A stretch of 64,000 nt of DNA from the NCBI RefSeq assembly GCF_013401515.1, contig NZ_CP058529.1:1-64000 (forward strand), in the 5' to 3' direction. The stretch comes from Halorarum halophilum (lineage in GTDB: Archaea > Halobacteriota > Halobacteria > Halobacteriales > Haloferacaceae). The translations under genes and the position numbers were made by a program. Below the pieces are notes generated by a model, which did not search any database, was not told the origin of the DNA, and worked only from the letters and a program-made list of their open reading frames with translations. Of this stretch, positions 44,378 through 52,950 are shown piece after piece. The first letter of the stretch is position 1. Each line of letters opens with the position of its first letter.

Positions 44378-45379
44378 ATGGAAGACTCGACACAAAACGC
44401 CGTCCGGATACTCGGAATTCTGGCGGCCGCACTCCTGGCTGCGATCCTCGGGTACGTCCTCCTGTACCGCGTTCCGGCCGACATCACCGACCTGCTCGGC
44501 ATCCTGCTCACCGTCGGACTCGTCCTGCTGGCGGTTCGGTTGGCGTCCCGCGTGCTCGCGCATCGGTTCGCCGACTACACCGTCGCGGAGGTCAAGGTGG
44601 CCGGGCCGATCACCCGAGACAGCGGGGGCGGGAGGCCCCTCCCCTCCTCGCCGACGACCCCTGACGCGGACGAGATCGTCGAGCAGATCGAGCGCGCCGA
44701 TGACGACCCGAACGTCGAGGCGCTCATGCTGAAGCTCAACACGCCCGGGGGTGAGGTTGTCCCGAGCGACGACATCCGCCTCGCGGCGATGGAGTTCGAC
44801 GGGCCGACCGTCGCGTACACGACCGACCTCTGCGCGTCGGGCGGGATGTGGATCGCCTCGGGCTGTGACGAACTGTGGGCGCGAGACGCGTCGCTCGTCG
44901 GCAGCATCGGCGTGCGCTTCTCCCAGACGCGGTTTGACGACCTCGCGGACCGGTACGGCATCTCCTACGAGCGCATCGTCTCGGGCGACTACAAGGACTC
45001 GCTCGGCGCCCCGTTCAAGGAACTGGAACCCCGCGAGCGCGAGTACCTCCAAGGGCTCTCGGACGCGTGGTACGACAACTTCGTCGAGCGCGTGGCCGAC
45101 TCGTTCGACCTGACCGAGACCGCCGTGCGGGACACCGAGGCGCGCGTGTTCCTCGGCGAGGACGCCGCGAGCATGGGGCTCGTGACCGCGCTCGGCACCG
45201 ACGAGGACGCCGAGGAGCGGGTCGGCGAACTCATCGGCGTCGAACCGGTCCGCGAGGAGTTCGAACCCCGGCGCGGGCTGACCGAACGGTTCCGCTTCGG
45301 CGCGGCCTCCGTCGCCTACGCGCTCGGCGCCGGCGCGGCGTCCGTGCTCGCCGGCGAGGACGGCGGGCTGGAACTGTAG
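44378..45379 (+). CDS. sppA: Signal peptide peptidase SppA
   Basis: A 333-residue membrane protease that degrades leftover signal peptides. Two N-terminal membrane segments (about residues 7-30 and 38-62) precede the ClpP-like protease domain. The catalytic Ser is in TDLCASGGMWIAS and the general-base Lys in VSGDYKDSLGAPF, giving the Ser/Lys dyad. ATG 44378 is preferred over ATG 44291, whose extra 29 residues are not hydrophobic or conserved-looking. Confidence 0.93.
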   Translation: MEDSTQNAVRILGILAAALLAAILGYVLLYRVPADITDLLGILLTVGLVLLAVRLASRVLAHRFADYTVAEVKVAGPITRDSGGGRPLPSSPTTPDADEIVEQIERADDDPNVEALMLKLNTPGGEVVPSDDIRLAAMEFDGPTVAYTTDLCASGGMWIASGCDELWARDASLVGSIGVRFSQTRFDDLADRYGISYERIVSGDYKDSLGAPFKELEPREREYLQGLSDAWYDNFVERVADSFDLTETAVRDTEARVFLGEDAASMGLVTALGTDEDAEERVGELIGVEPVREEFEPRRGLTERFRFGAASVAYALGAGAASVLAGEDGGLEL

Positions 45380-45406
45380 CGGATCGGAACCGCCGGTCCC
45401 TCGCGA

Positions 45407-45796
45407 TCAGTCGTCCACGACCGCCACCGCCTCCACCTCGACGAGCATCGCCGGGTCGACCAGCGCCGACACCTCCACCAGCGTCGTCGCCGGCCGTACC
45501 TCCCCGAACGCCTCGCCGTGGGCGCGTCCGACGGCCTCCCAGTCGTCGACGTCGGTGACGAACAGCCGGGTCCGGACGACGTCTTCGAGTCCGCTGCCGG
45601 CTTCCACCAGCGCGGTCTCGACGTTCCCGATGGCCACCTTCGTCTGCTCTGCAGCGTCGCCCCGACCGACGACCTCGCCGTCGTCGCCGGTCGCGGTGGT
45701 GCCGGCGACCTCGACGCGGTCGCCGACCCGGACCGCCCGCGAGTAGCCGACGGCCGACTCCCACTCGGTGCCCGAAGAGACCCGTTTCCGTGCCAT
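45407..45796 (-). CDS. RidA/YjgF family protein
   Basis: A 129-residue enamine/imine deaminase-like protein. Family marks are VAGTTATGDDGEVV, QTKVAIGNVETALVEAGSGLEDVVRTRLFVTD and the late TLVEVSALVDPAMLVEVEAVAVV. Many members clear reactive enamines released by PLP enzymes as ammonia and ketoacids. It is a single gene convergent with sppA and divergent from the first DUF373 gene. Confidence 0.9.
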   Translation of the reverse strand: MARKRVSSGTEWESAVGYSRAVRVGDRVEVAGTTATGDDGEVVGRGDAAEQTKVAIGNVETALVEAGSGLEDVVRTRLFVTDVDDWEAVGRAHGEAFGEVRPATTLVEVSALVDPAMLVEVEAVAVVDD

Positions 45797-45880
45797 GCTG
45801 GCGGCTCTCGTCCGGGCGGGGAAAACCCTCCGTCGTACTCATGTGAGGGGTTTTTCACCGGGGACTCCCTCGGCACGACC

Positions 45881-47008
45881 GTGACGACGCTGGTCCTCTG
45901 CGTGGACCGATCGAACGACGTCGGCCGGAAGGCCGGCGTCGAGACCCCGGTCGTCGGCTGGGAGGCGGTCCGCTCGCTCGTGACTGACCTCGGGCTGGCG
46001 GACCCGGAGGACGTCGGCGTCAATACGCTGCTCGAATCGCTCCGCGTCGCTCGCGACCTCCAGGACGGCGGCGAGGAGGCGGTCGTCGCGGTCGTCTCCG
46101 GCGCGGGCGACTCGGCCGTCCGGGCCGACCGCGCGATCGCCCGCCAGGTGGACGACCTCGTCGCGAACTACGACGTCGACTCGGCCGTGGTCGTCATCGA
46201 CAGCGCCGCCGACGAGCGCGCGGTCCCCATCGTCGAATCGCGACTCACCGTCGACTCGGTCGACCGCGTGGTCGTCCGGCAGGCCCGCGACATCGAGTCG
46301 ACGTACTACCTCCTCAAGCAGTTCCTGGCCGACGAGGAGCTCCGCGAGACGGTGCTCGTCCCGGTCGGCGTCGGCCTGCTCATCCTCCCCGCGCTACTCT
46401 ACCAGTTCTCGACCGCCGTCGCCGTCGCCGGCGTCGCCTCGCTGTTCGGCGCGATGCTGCTGTACTACGGGCTCGGAATCGACACGTTCGTCGAGAGCCT
46501 CCCGGACCGGGCGCGGGAGGCGCTCTACTCGGGGCAGGTGTCGGTCGTCACCTACGTCGTCGGCCTCGGGCTGACGCTCGTCGGCGCGTTCCTCGGCCTG
46601 CTGGAGGCCTCCCCGACGGACGGCGTGACGTTCGTCGCCGTCATGGAGTTCGCCTACAGCGCCGTCCCGTGGCTCGCGCTCGCGGCGCTCACCGCCTCGT
46701 TCGGCCGCCTGCTCGACGAGCTCATCCGCGACGAGGGCGTGCGGACGCCGTACCTCAACCTCCCGTTCGGCGTCGTCGCGCTGGGGCTCGTCGTGCGGGG
46801 GTTCACGGGCTGGTTCCTCGAACGCGAGGCCGGCCGGCCGGCGCTCTACGTCCTCGGGGCGCCGCTGGCCCCGACCGAACGGCTCGCCCTGTTCATCGTC
46901 TCCGCAATCCTGCTCGCGCTCGTCGGCGTGCGCGTCGCGGCGACGATGTCCGACGAGGCCCTCGACGACGTCATCGACGACGGGTTCGGCGGCAGCGAGA
47001 ACAGGTAG
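45881..47008 (+). CDS. DUF373 family membrane protein, copy 1
   Basis: A 375-residue protein. The N-terminal ~155 residues form a soluble alpha/beta domain (TTLVLCVDRSNDVGRKAG, SAVVVIDSAADERAVPIVESRL, VVVRQARDIESTYYLLKQFL). The remaining part has about six membrane segments. It starts with GTG 45881; the open frame upstream overlaps ridA antisense and is rejected. The family is archaeal and uncharacterised as far as I know. A diverged paralogue lies at 54917-56041. Confidence 0.87.
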   Translation: MTTLVLCVDRSNDVGRKAGVETPVVGWEAVRSLVTDLGLADPEDVGVNTLLESLRVARDLQDGGEEAVVAVVSGAGDSAVRADRAIARQVDDLVANYDVDSAVVVIDSAADERAVPIVESRLTVDSVDRVVVRQARDIESTYYLLKQFLADEELRETVLVPVGVGLLILPALLYQFSTAVAVAGVASLFGAMLLYYGLGIDTFVESLPDRAREALYSGQVSVVTYVVGLGLTLVGAFLGLLEASPTDGVTFVAVMEFAYSAVPWLALAALTASFGRLLDELIRDEGVRTPYLNLPFGVVALGLVVRGFTGWFLEREAGRPALYVLGAPLAPTERLALFIVSAILLALVGVRVAATMSDEALDDVIDDGFGGSENR

Positions 47009-47036
47009 TCGACGCCGACTCTGGAGGGGACTCCTC

Positions 47037-47777
47037 TCACTCGGACGCCGGCCGGACGACGTCCGCGAGCGCGACGAGCACGCCGAGCAGCCAGCCGAGC
47101 GGGACGGCGATGGCGAACCACATCAGCACGTACGCGACGCCCTGAAGCTGGAACCGCGAACGGAGCAGTTCGTCGATGCCGCCGACCGCGAGGACGTTGT
47201 CGAGCAGCCAGATCGCGAACGTCTGGCTGTTCGCGAACACCACGTCGGCGAGCGACGGCGAGTAGAGCGCGGCGACGACCGGCGGGAGGAAGAAGGCCGT
47301 CATCGCGGCGGGGTACGCGAACACGATGCTCGTGATCCGGCCGCCGACCCTGGAGAACAACACCGCGAGCGCGGCCGACACCGTGGCGACGACGCTCGCG
47401 ACCGCGACCGCGACGAAGCCGTTGAAGGAGATCTGGCTGAGCCACGTGGCAGCCGTCAGCGACCCCCACACGAGCAGGGACGCGAGGACCACGCCGACGA
47501 CGCCGACGCGGGCCACGGCTGTGTCGACCCGGCTAGCGTAGAAGCGGGCGGCGAACCCGACCAGCAACAGGGGGTAGCCGATCGCGACGAGTGGGGCGCC
47601 CAGCGCGGCCCAGAGGTAGTACGCGAGCTTCTGCGGGTCGGTCTCCGGGTGCCACTTGCCGACGACGCGCCCCGGATCGAGCTGTCGCGGGAACACCAGT
47701 TCCATCCACGTCGCGTGTAGGCGCTCGATGTCGATTCGGAGCGCGCCCAGCAGTCCCGGCGAAGCGCGTCGTTCCAT
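47037..47777 (-). CDS. Haloarchaeal polytopic membrane protein, function unknown
   Basis: A 246-residue protein with about six hydrophobic segments (for example LGAPLVAIGYPLLLVGFAARF and VAVASVVATVSAALAVLF). The N-terminal ~50 residues are cytosolic-looking, with TWMELVFPRQLDPGRVVGKWHPETD. No enzymatic motif is seen. It is convergent with the DUF373 gene, with 28 nt between the stops. Confidence 0.72.
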   Translation of the reverse strand: MERRASPGLLGALRIDIERLHATWMELVFPRQLDPGRVVGKWHPETDPQKLAYYLWAALGAPLVAIGYPLLLVGFAARFYASRVDTAVARVGVVGVVLASLLVWGSLTAATWLSQISFNGFVAVAVASVVATVSAALAVLFSRVGGRITSIVFAYPAAMTAFFLPPVVAALYSPSLADVVFANSQTFAIWLLDNVLAVGGIDELLRSRFQLQGVAYVLMWFAIAVPLGWLLGVLVALADVVRPASE

Positions 47778-47904
47778 CGGAGGGGTAGAGCCGGGGGTGC
47801 CGATTGAAGGTTACGACTTTCCGACCACTTGGTTCGGACCGGTCGTCGGTCGTGTTACCTCGTCTACCTATCCGGCACTGCAGTCGGCCGAACGATCCGT
47901 CGAC

Positions 47905-48744
47905 TCACCGGTTCCACGGACCGAAGTCCGGGTCGATCTGGCGGTCCGACCCATCGATGTCGTCGATGGCGGCGACGTCCTCGTCGTCGAGGTCGAGCGC
48001 GAGCGACTCCCAGTTGTCGCGGATGTGCGCCTCCCCCGTCGCCTTCGGGATGGCGGTGACGCCCTTCTCGCGCAGCCACGCTAGGCTCACCTGCGCGGGG
48101 CTGGCGTCGTGCTTCTCGGCGACCTCCCGGATCTCGGGAACGTCGAACACCTCGCCGCGCGCGAGCGGCGAGTAGGCGACGACCTCCACGTCGTGCTCGG
48201 CACACGTCTCGCGGATCTCGTCCTGCTGGAGCAGCGGGTGGCACTCGACCTGGTTGGCGAAGATCGGCGCGTCCGAGAGTCCGGCCGCTTCCTCGATCTG
48301 CTCGGGCAGGAAGTTCGACACGCCGATCCGGTCGACGAGCCCCTCGTCGTACAGTTCGTCGAACGCGTCGAGCGTGGCCTCCGCCTCGTACTCGCCGGCC
48401 GGCCAGTGGACGTACAGGAGGTCGACGGAGTCGACGCCCAGATCGTCGAGGCTCCCGCGGGTCGTCTCGTGGACGTCCTCGGGCGCGAGGTTGTCCTTCC
48501 ACACCTTCGTCGCGAGGAACACGTCCTCGCGGTCGACGTCGGCGTCGGCGATGCCGTCCCCGACGGCGGCCTCGTTGCGGTACACCTGTGCGGTGTCGAT
48601 GTGGCGATATCCCATGTCCAGCGCCGTCGCCACGCTCGACCGGCACTCCTCCGGGTCGTCGTTCTGCCAGGTGCCGAGCCCCAGCATCGGCATGTCGTTC
48701 GCGCGCGGTGCCTCCTCGGCGGAGAGCGACTGCTGGTCGGTCAT
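47905..48744 (-). CDS. Aldo/keto reductase
   Basis: A 279-residue NAD(P)H-dependent carbonyl reductase of the AKR superfamily. The TIM-barrel catalytic tetrad is visible: Asp and Tyr in GYRHIDTAQVYRNE, Lys in FLATKVWKDNL, and His in LLYVHWPAG. The substrate-binding IGVSNFLPEQIEEA and cofactor-binding AIPKATGEAHIRDN follow. ATG 48744 is chosen over the GTG codon before it. The physiological substrate is unknown. Confidence 0.93.
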   Translation of the reverse strand: MTDQQSLSAEEAPRANDMPMLGLGTWQNDDPEECRSSVATALDMGYRHIDTAQVYRNEAAVGDGIADADVDREDVFLATKVWKDNLAPEDVHETTRGSLDDLGVDSVDLLYVHWPAGEYEAEATLDAFDELYDEGLVDRIGVSNFLPEQIEEAAGLSDAPIFANQVECHPLLQQDEIRETCAEHDVEVVAYSPLARGEVFDVPEIREVAEKHDASPAQVSLAWLREKGVTAIPKATGEAHIRDNWESLALDLDDEDVAAIDDIDGSDRQIDPDFGPWNR

Positions 48745-48872
48745 CACCGAACCTACTGTCGTGACGGGGAAAGGGGTTGTGACAGGGCTCCCCTCTGCCG
48801 GTTTGCGGTGTGGTAGCGTCGGGCGATGTTGTGTGAACGACGTCGTGGTTCCCTACGCGCGGGGCCGACGAC

Positions 48873-49634
48873 TCACCCGATGTAGCGGAGTTCGTCCTCG
48901 CTCGGCATCCCGCCGCCGCCCTGCATCTCCTGGATCTTGCCGACGACCTCCTCCATCTCCTCGGCGCGCTCCTCGAGGTCAGCGAAGTCGACCTCGAAGC
49001 CGAGCGCGTTCTGGAGCACTTCGAGGACCGCCTGCGCGCTCTTGGGGTCGACGAGGTAGCCGGACGTCTCGCCCATCAGGCACGCCGCGTTCAGCCCGCG
49101 TCGCCCGCCGAGCCCGAGCACGAGCCCCGAGACGCCGACGATGCCGCCGGCCGGTTCGTCCTCCCTGAACTCCACGCCCGCCTCCTCGAGCCCCTCCCTC
49201 GCGTCGCGGTCGCTCACCGCGCCGAGTACGTCGTACTCGTCGTCCTCGATGAGTTCGCCGGTGGGGACGCCGCCGAGCGCGAAGGCACGCTCGCAGCCGA
49301 ACTCCTCTGCCACGTCGAGGAACGCGTCCGTGAGGGTGTAGTGGCCCTCGTTGCTCGCGGCCTGGTGGTCGCCAGTGAGGACCAGCAGGTCGACGCCCTC
49401 GGCGTCGACGTGGTGGAACTCGGCGTGTGTGAGTTCGGTGACGCCCTCGTCGTCGACGGTCACCTGCGGCGGGAACTGGGTGGTGTAGACGCGTCGGACG
49501 AGCGTCCCGTCGAACTCCTCGACGAGGTGTTCGGCGACGAGTTTTCCGACGTGGCCGACGCCCGGCAGCCCCTCGATGAACGTGGGGTCCTCGAGGTCGG
49601 GGTCCGACACGACCTCGATGTCGATAGGTTCCAT
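48873..49634 (-). CDS. Proteasome assembly chaperone 2 (PAC2) family protein
   Basis: A 253-residue protein of the PAC2/ATP-grasp-like family. Signature segments are FIEGLPGVGHVGKLVAEHLVE, LVLTGDHQAASNEGHYTLTD and LAINAACLMGE-type RRGLNAACLMGETSG. The C-terminal ~40 residues are helical. In archaea this gene is often downstream of nop10 and aIF2-alpha, as here, although a 353-nt gap with a structured element separates it from nop10. It may assist proteasome assembly or act in RNA-related complexes. Confidence 0.9.
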   Translation of the reverse strand: MEPIDIEVVSDPDLEDPTFIEGLPGVGHVGKLVAEHLVEEFDGTLVRRVYTTQFPPQVTVDDEGVTELTHAEFHHVDAEGVDLLVLTGDHQAASNEGHYTLTDAFLDVAEEFGCERAFALGGVPTGELIEDDEYDVLGAVSDRDAREGLEEAGVEFREDEPAGGIVGVSGLVLGLGGRRGLNAACLMGETSGYLVDPKSAQAVLEVLQNALGFEVDFADLEERAEEMEEVVGKIQEMQGGGGMPSEDELRYIG

Positions 49635-49987
49635 GTTCGTGAGACGGGGGTGCGCTTCATAAAGGGTCGTCGGCTTGGAATCGGGTTTTGGTGGTTTCGT
49701 TGGCTCGGAGCGTGTAGGTCCCTTTTCTCCACAGAATCGGAATGGTCCGAAAGCCCCCGCGGCTCTCGGCTCTCCCGTAGCTGTGCGAACCCCGACGAAG
49801 CAAACACCACAGCGCGACCGAAGGGAGCGCGAGGGTCAGGTGAGCGCTAGCGAACGCGACTTCCGGGGAGCTTGTTCCGAGGTAAAGCGCAGCGAGGCGC
49901 GGGAACGCAGAAGTCAGGGGGCTTTCAAGCCATCAGTAACCGTCTCACACGATCCGGACTCGCCGAATTCCACGGCTGTGATCCCGA
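49635..49987. other. 353-bp intergenic stretch containing an element with inverted ends
   Basis: No gene is supported. The stretch contains the 178-bp element 49749-49926 with perfect 10-bp inverted ends. Candidate reading frames have arginine/serine-rich low-complexity products and overlap on both strands. Confidence 0.6.
49749..49926. repeat. 178-bp non-coding element with 10-bp perfect inverted ends
   Basis: The ends are GAAAGCCCCC (49749-49758) and GGGGGCTTTC (49917-49926). The interior has many small palindromes with GCGAGCG/CGCTAGCG-like cores and no convincing frame. The same end sequence, in the same orientation, begins the element at 13777. Confidence 0.6.
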
Positions 49988-50182
49988 CTACTCGGAACCC
50001 GACGAAGAGGACCGTTCACGCGCACGACGCCGATACTCGCCGTACGGGTCCTCGGGGCTGAACGGCGCGGGCGCGGAGTTCACCGCGTCCGCGCCACACT
50101 CCGGGCACTCCGAATGCAGCGTGTACACCGGTCGCTCGTGACGGCCCTCCCACGCCGAACAAACTTTGATGTCCGATTTCAC
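49988..50182 (-). CDS. nop10: H/ACA ribonucleoprotein subunit Nop10
   Basis: A 64-residue subunit of the H/ACA RNP that guides pseudouridylation. The C-terminal signature FSPEDPYGEYRR is unmistakable. The zinc knuckle is unusual: the second half CPEC is kept, but the first half has only C8 followed by SAW instead of a CxxC. It starts with GTG 50182, preceded by GGAGGTGA, a strong Shine-Dalgarno sequence 7 nt away and within the end of the aIF2-alpha gene's 3' region. Confidence 0.93.
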   Translation of the reverse strand: MKSDIKVCSAWEGRHERPVYTLHSECPECGADAVNSAPAPFSPEDPYGEYRRRARERSSSSGSE

Positions 50183-50216
50183 GAGTTCCTCACCTCCGAG
50201 CCCACGCGACGTCGAA

Positions 50217-51017
50217 CTACTCGTCCTCGGTCTCGCGGTCGCGGTGGAACGAACCCTTCCCGCCCGCGGCCTCGATGGACTGGCGCGCGCGCTCAGCCGA
50301 CTCCTCCAGTTCGTTCTCGGCGACCTTGTAGTCCGGCGCACGGACCCTGATGCGGTACTCCGGGGCGCCGACGTAGGAGACGTCGAGTTCGACCTCGTCG
50401 GGCACCTCGCCGTTGCCCTCCGCGGCCTTCAGCGCCGCCTTCACGTCGTCCACGCCGTCCGCCTCCGCGGACTCGAGGTCGACGAAGCCCGTGACGTTCA
50501 CGTACGGGACGGAGACGTTCTCGCGGGCCGCCTCGACGATGGCCGCGATCTCCTCGCCGTCGAGGTCGGTGTCCTTGAGCGCCTCCTCGCCGTGGATGGC
50601 GGCCGCCTCGAAGCCGTCGTACATTGAGCCGAACTCGTGGTAGAGCGCCTCGGCGACGCGCGTGTACTTGTCGTCGCTCACGTCCTCGCCGAACGCGATG
50701 GTCATCCAGTTGTCCGCCTTGCGCTCGTTCTTCCACTCCTGGATCTTGTCCGAGCGCTGGTGGTCGTTGACGTCCTTGATCGAGAGGTCGATCTGCTGGG
50801 ACGACTCGTCGACGTCGAGCACCTTCGCCACGACGCGCTCGCCGACGTTCACGTGGTCGCGGATGTTCTTGATCCACCCGCTCGCCACCTCGCTCACGTG
50901 CGTGAGCCCGCGTTTGTCCTCGTACTCGTCCAGGTCCACGAACACGCCGAAGTCGGTGATCTCGTCGACCTCGCCGACGACGAGTTCGCCCTTCTCGGGC
51001 CAGCCGCTGAATTTCAT
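50217..51017 (-). CDS. eif2a: Translation initiation factor aIF2, alpha subunit
   Basis: A 266-residue subunit of the archaeal initiator-tRNA carrier. An N-terminal S1 domain ([35 protein letters not shown]) leads into a helical domain ([14 protein letters not shown]) and a C-terminal alpha/beta domain ([30 protein letters not shown]). It lies between S27e and nop10 on the same strand, in the conserved archaeal order. Confidence 0.96.
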   Translation of the reverse strand: MKFSGWPEKGELVVGEVDEITDFGVFVDLDEYEDKRGLTHVSEVASGWIKNIRDHVNVGERVVAKVLDVDESSQQIDLSIKDVNDHQRSDKIQEWKNERKADNWMTIAFGEDVSDDKYTRVAEALYHEFGSMYDGFEAAAIHGEEALKDTDLDGEEIAAIVEAARENVSVPYVNVTGFVDLESAEADGVDDVKAALKAAEGNGEVPDEVELDVSYVGAPEYRIRVRAPDYKVAENELEESAERARQSIEAAGGKGSFHRDRETEDE

Positions 51018-51180
51018 GTCCGCTTGTTACGACCGGAGCGTAATACGGTTTCCCTCTTGCGGCGGCGTTCGCGGGGCTCGGTCGGCCGGAGCCGCTCACT
51101 GACGCGGCTCCGGGATCGCTGACGTGAGCGCAGCCGCTCGGGAACGGGGAGTGCGGAAGAAGTCGCCCGGCTCGGGCCGC

Positions 51181-51357
51181 TTACGCGCGCTGTTCGACGG
51201 TCTCGACGACCTCGCCGGCGAACGTGGCGTCGCCGCCGGTCGGGGTGGCGAGCGTCGTGCCGCAGACGGCGCAGTTGACCACCGAGGACGCCTTGCCGAA
51301 GACGACCTGCTCGTTGTCGCAGTCCGGGCACTGGATGCGGAAGAAGTTCCCTGCCAT
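51181..51357 (-). CDS. rps27e: Small-subunit ribosomal protein S27e
   Basis: A 58-residue zinc-ribbon ribosomal protein. The four zinc cysteines are in IQCPDCDNEQV and VNCAVCGTTL. Start MAGNFFRIQC at 51357 is 2 nt past the stop of the L44e gene, so the two are co-transcribed. Confidence 0.96.
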   Translation of the reverse strand: MAGNFFRIQCPDCDNEQVVFGKASSVVNCAVCGTTLATPTGGDATFAGEVVETVEQRA

Positions 51358-51359
51358 CG

Positions 51360-51641
51360 TTACTCCTGGAACGTCAGCCGGCCGGCGCGCCAGCCCTCGC
51401 GCATGTGGGCCTTGCCGCACTCGCTGCAGCGGTACTTGAGGTGGGTCTTCTTCGTCGGCTTGTCGCCACCCGGCACCTTCGAGAACTTGCCGGCGTTCCC
51501 GATGACGGACGTGCCGCGGGCCTGCTGGCGGTCGGTCCACTTCATGCCGGTCTCGCGGCCCCGGCGGACCTTCTCCACTTCGACCTCGTGGTGGGCGTTA
51601 CAGTGCGGGCAGTACGTGTTCAGGCGTCGTGGCATCTCCAT
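51360..51641 (-). CDS. rpl44e: Large-subunit ribosomal protein L44e
   Basis: A 93-residue zinc-binding ribosomal protein near the E site. Zinc cysteines are in [10 protein letters not shown] and [24 protein letters not shown] matches the usual MQMPRR-type beginning, so ATG 51641 is preferred over the internal ATG at 51635. It heads the L44e-S27e-aIF2alpha-Nop10 operon. Confidence 0.96.
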   Translation of the reverse strand: MEMPRRLNTYCPHCNAHHEVEVEKVRRGRETGMKWTDRQQARGTSVIGNAGKFSKVPGGDKPTKKTHLKYRCSECGKAHMREGWRAGRLTFQE

Positions 51642-51771
51642 AGCGAAATCTCCTCTTGGACGTCCGTACTGGGGCACCGCTTAAAACGCATTTGGTCCGT
51701 CGTCGACGGCGTGCGTGTCGTTCGCACATCGTCACCGGGTTCCAGCCCGTCGCCGATCGTCGGTCCGCCGG

Positions 51772-52590
51772 TCACTCCGCGTCGACGTGGGGGAGCCAGC
51801 CGTGGTCCGGTTCGACGCGACCGGCCAGAAGCGCGTTGAGGACGACGCCGAGCAGCAGCGCGAGCGCGGCGACGTACAGCCAGGAGAGGACGAGCAGGAC
51901 GCCGCCGGCGAGGCCGTACAGCTTGACGCTCTCGGCCGTGGAGAAGTAGAGCCGGAACCCGAGCATGGAGACGGTCCACAGCCCCGCCGCGAACGCCGCC
52001 CCCGGGAGCACCTGGCGGACCGTCGAGTCGATCGCGAGCAGGTAGTACATCGGGACGAACAGCGCGACGAGCCCCGCGAACAGGAGCACCGGGCCGAGGA
52101 ACACCCACAGGATACCCGAGACCGCGACGGCGAGCGCGGCCCCACCGACGGCCAGGCCGACGAGGCCGATGGAGACGGTCGCCAGCACGAGCAGGCTGTC
52201 GAGGAGATGCTGGACCAGCGAGCGGCTCTTCCGCTCGCCGTACAGCGCGACGAAGTTGCTGTCGACGGCGCGGAACATCCGGAGGCCGCTCCAGCTCGTG
52301 ATGACCAGCGCGAGCACGACCGCACGGCTCTGCCCCGGCGCGTCGCCGCCGAACTGCTGGAGGAGCGACTGGAGCCGCTGGGGGTTGACTCCGGCCACGC
52401 GTTCGACGAAGGCGGGGATACCCGCGAGGTTCCCCGTCGCGGAGAACACGGTGATCACCAGCAGCAGCAGGGGAAGCAGCGCGTTGAACGCGTAGTATCC
52501 GAGGCTCGCCGCGCTCACCCCGATCTGCTCCTCCCGACCGACAGCGAGCATCGCCCGCAGCGTGTCCATCGGCCCCCGCGTGGAGTCCAT
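51772..52590 (-). CDS. YihY/BrkB-family membrane protein, copy 2
   Basis: A 272-residue polytopic protein with about six membrane segments. It contains SAASLGYYAFNALLPLLLLVI, SWSGLRMFRAVDSNFVALYG and a late LAGGVLLVLSWLYVAALALLLGVVLN. It is a clear but diverged paralogue of the protein at 33535-34326. Its function is unknown. It faces the L44e operon promoter region with the same strand orientation. Confidence 0.9.
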   Translation of the reverse strand: MDSTRGPMDTLRAMLAVGREEQIGVSAASLGYYAFNALLPLLLLVITVFSATGNLAGIPAFVERVAGVNPQRLQSLLQQFGGDAPGQSRAVVLALVITSWSGLRMFRAVDSNFVALYGERKSRSLVQHLLDSLLVLATVSIGLVGLAVGGAALAVAVSGILWVFLGPVLLFAGLVALFVPMYYLLAIDSTVRQVLPGAAFAAGLWTVSMLGFRLYFSTAESVKLYGLAGGVLLVLSWLYVAALALLLGVVLNALLAGRVEPDHGWLPHVDAE

Positions 52591-52916
52591 GCGTGGCGGT
52601 GTGGGGCCTCCCTCAAAGCAATCGCGGTGTCGGAACTGTACGCGGTAGTGGACGTTCGCACGATTCGACTACCTTCGAAACGAGTTCCGCAGTCCGTTCT
52701 ACGCCGGCGTCCGCTACGGTTCTACGCCAGCGGCGTGCGCTCGACGACCGTCCCAGTCCCACCTTTTTCCTCGTCGATGACGCTCGGACGTCCGAGGCCT
52801 CCGCGTTGCTCCGGCCTCGTCCTGCTCGCGTCACGCTCCTCGGAAAAATCTGGACCAAAAAGCCGCTCGCTCCCTCCTCACGCTCGGTCGCTCACGGGCA
52901 GCACCTCACGTCAGGG
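52591..52916. other. 326-bp intergenic stretch with echoed gene-tail sequence
   Basis: No gene is supported. The stretch has a near-perfect extra copy of the end of the radical SAM gene (see the repeat entry) and T/A runs flanking palindromic GC-rich sequence (52763-52862), including CCACCTTTTTCC and GGAAAAATCTGG, which form an imperfect inverted repeat. Confidence 0.6.
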
Positions 52917-52950
52917 TTACGCCAGCGGCGTCCGCTCGACGACCGTCCCG
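52699..52950. repeat. Extra copies of the radical SAM gene tail downstream of the gene
   Basis: 52723-52754 repeats 52918-52949 over 32 nt with one mismatch; the second of these is the coding tail (TVVERTPLA and stop). The extra copy still reads TVVERTPLA followed by a TAG. A third, decayed copy lies at about 52699-52719. Confidence 0.75.

Noticed and set aside
45518-45880. N-terminal extension of DUF373 copy 1
   Set aside because: Overlaps ridA antisense; GTG 45881 aligns with the start of the paralogue.
49675-50061. Plus-strand frame through the 49749-49926 element
   Set aside because: Composition is low-complexity, it overlaps nop10 antisense at its end, and the element has inverted ends instead of coding periodicity.
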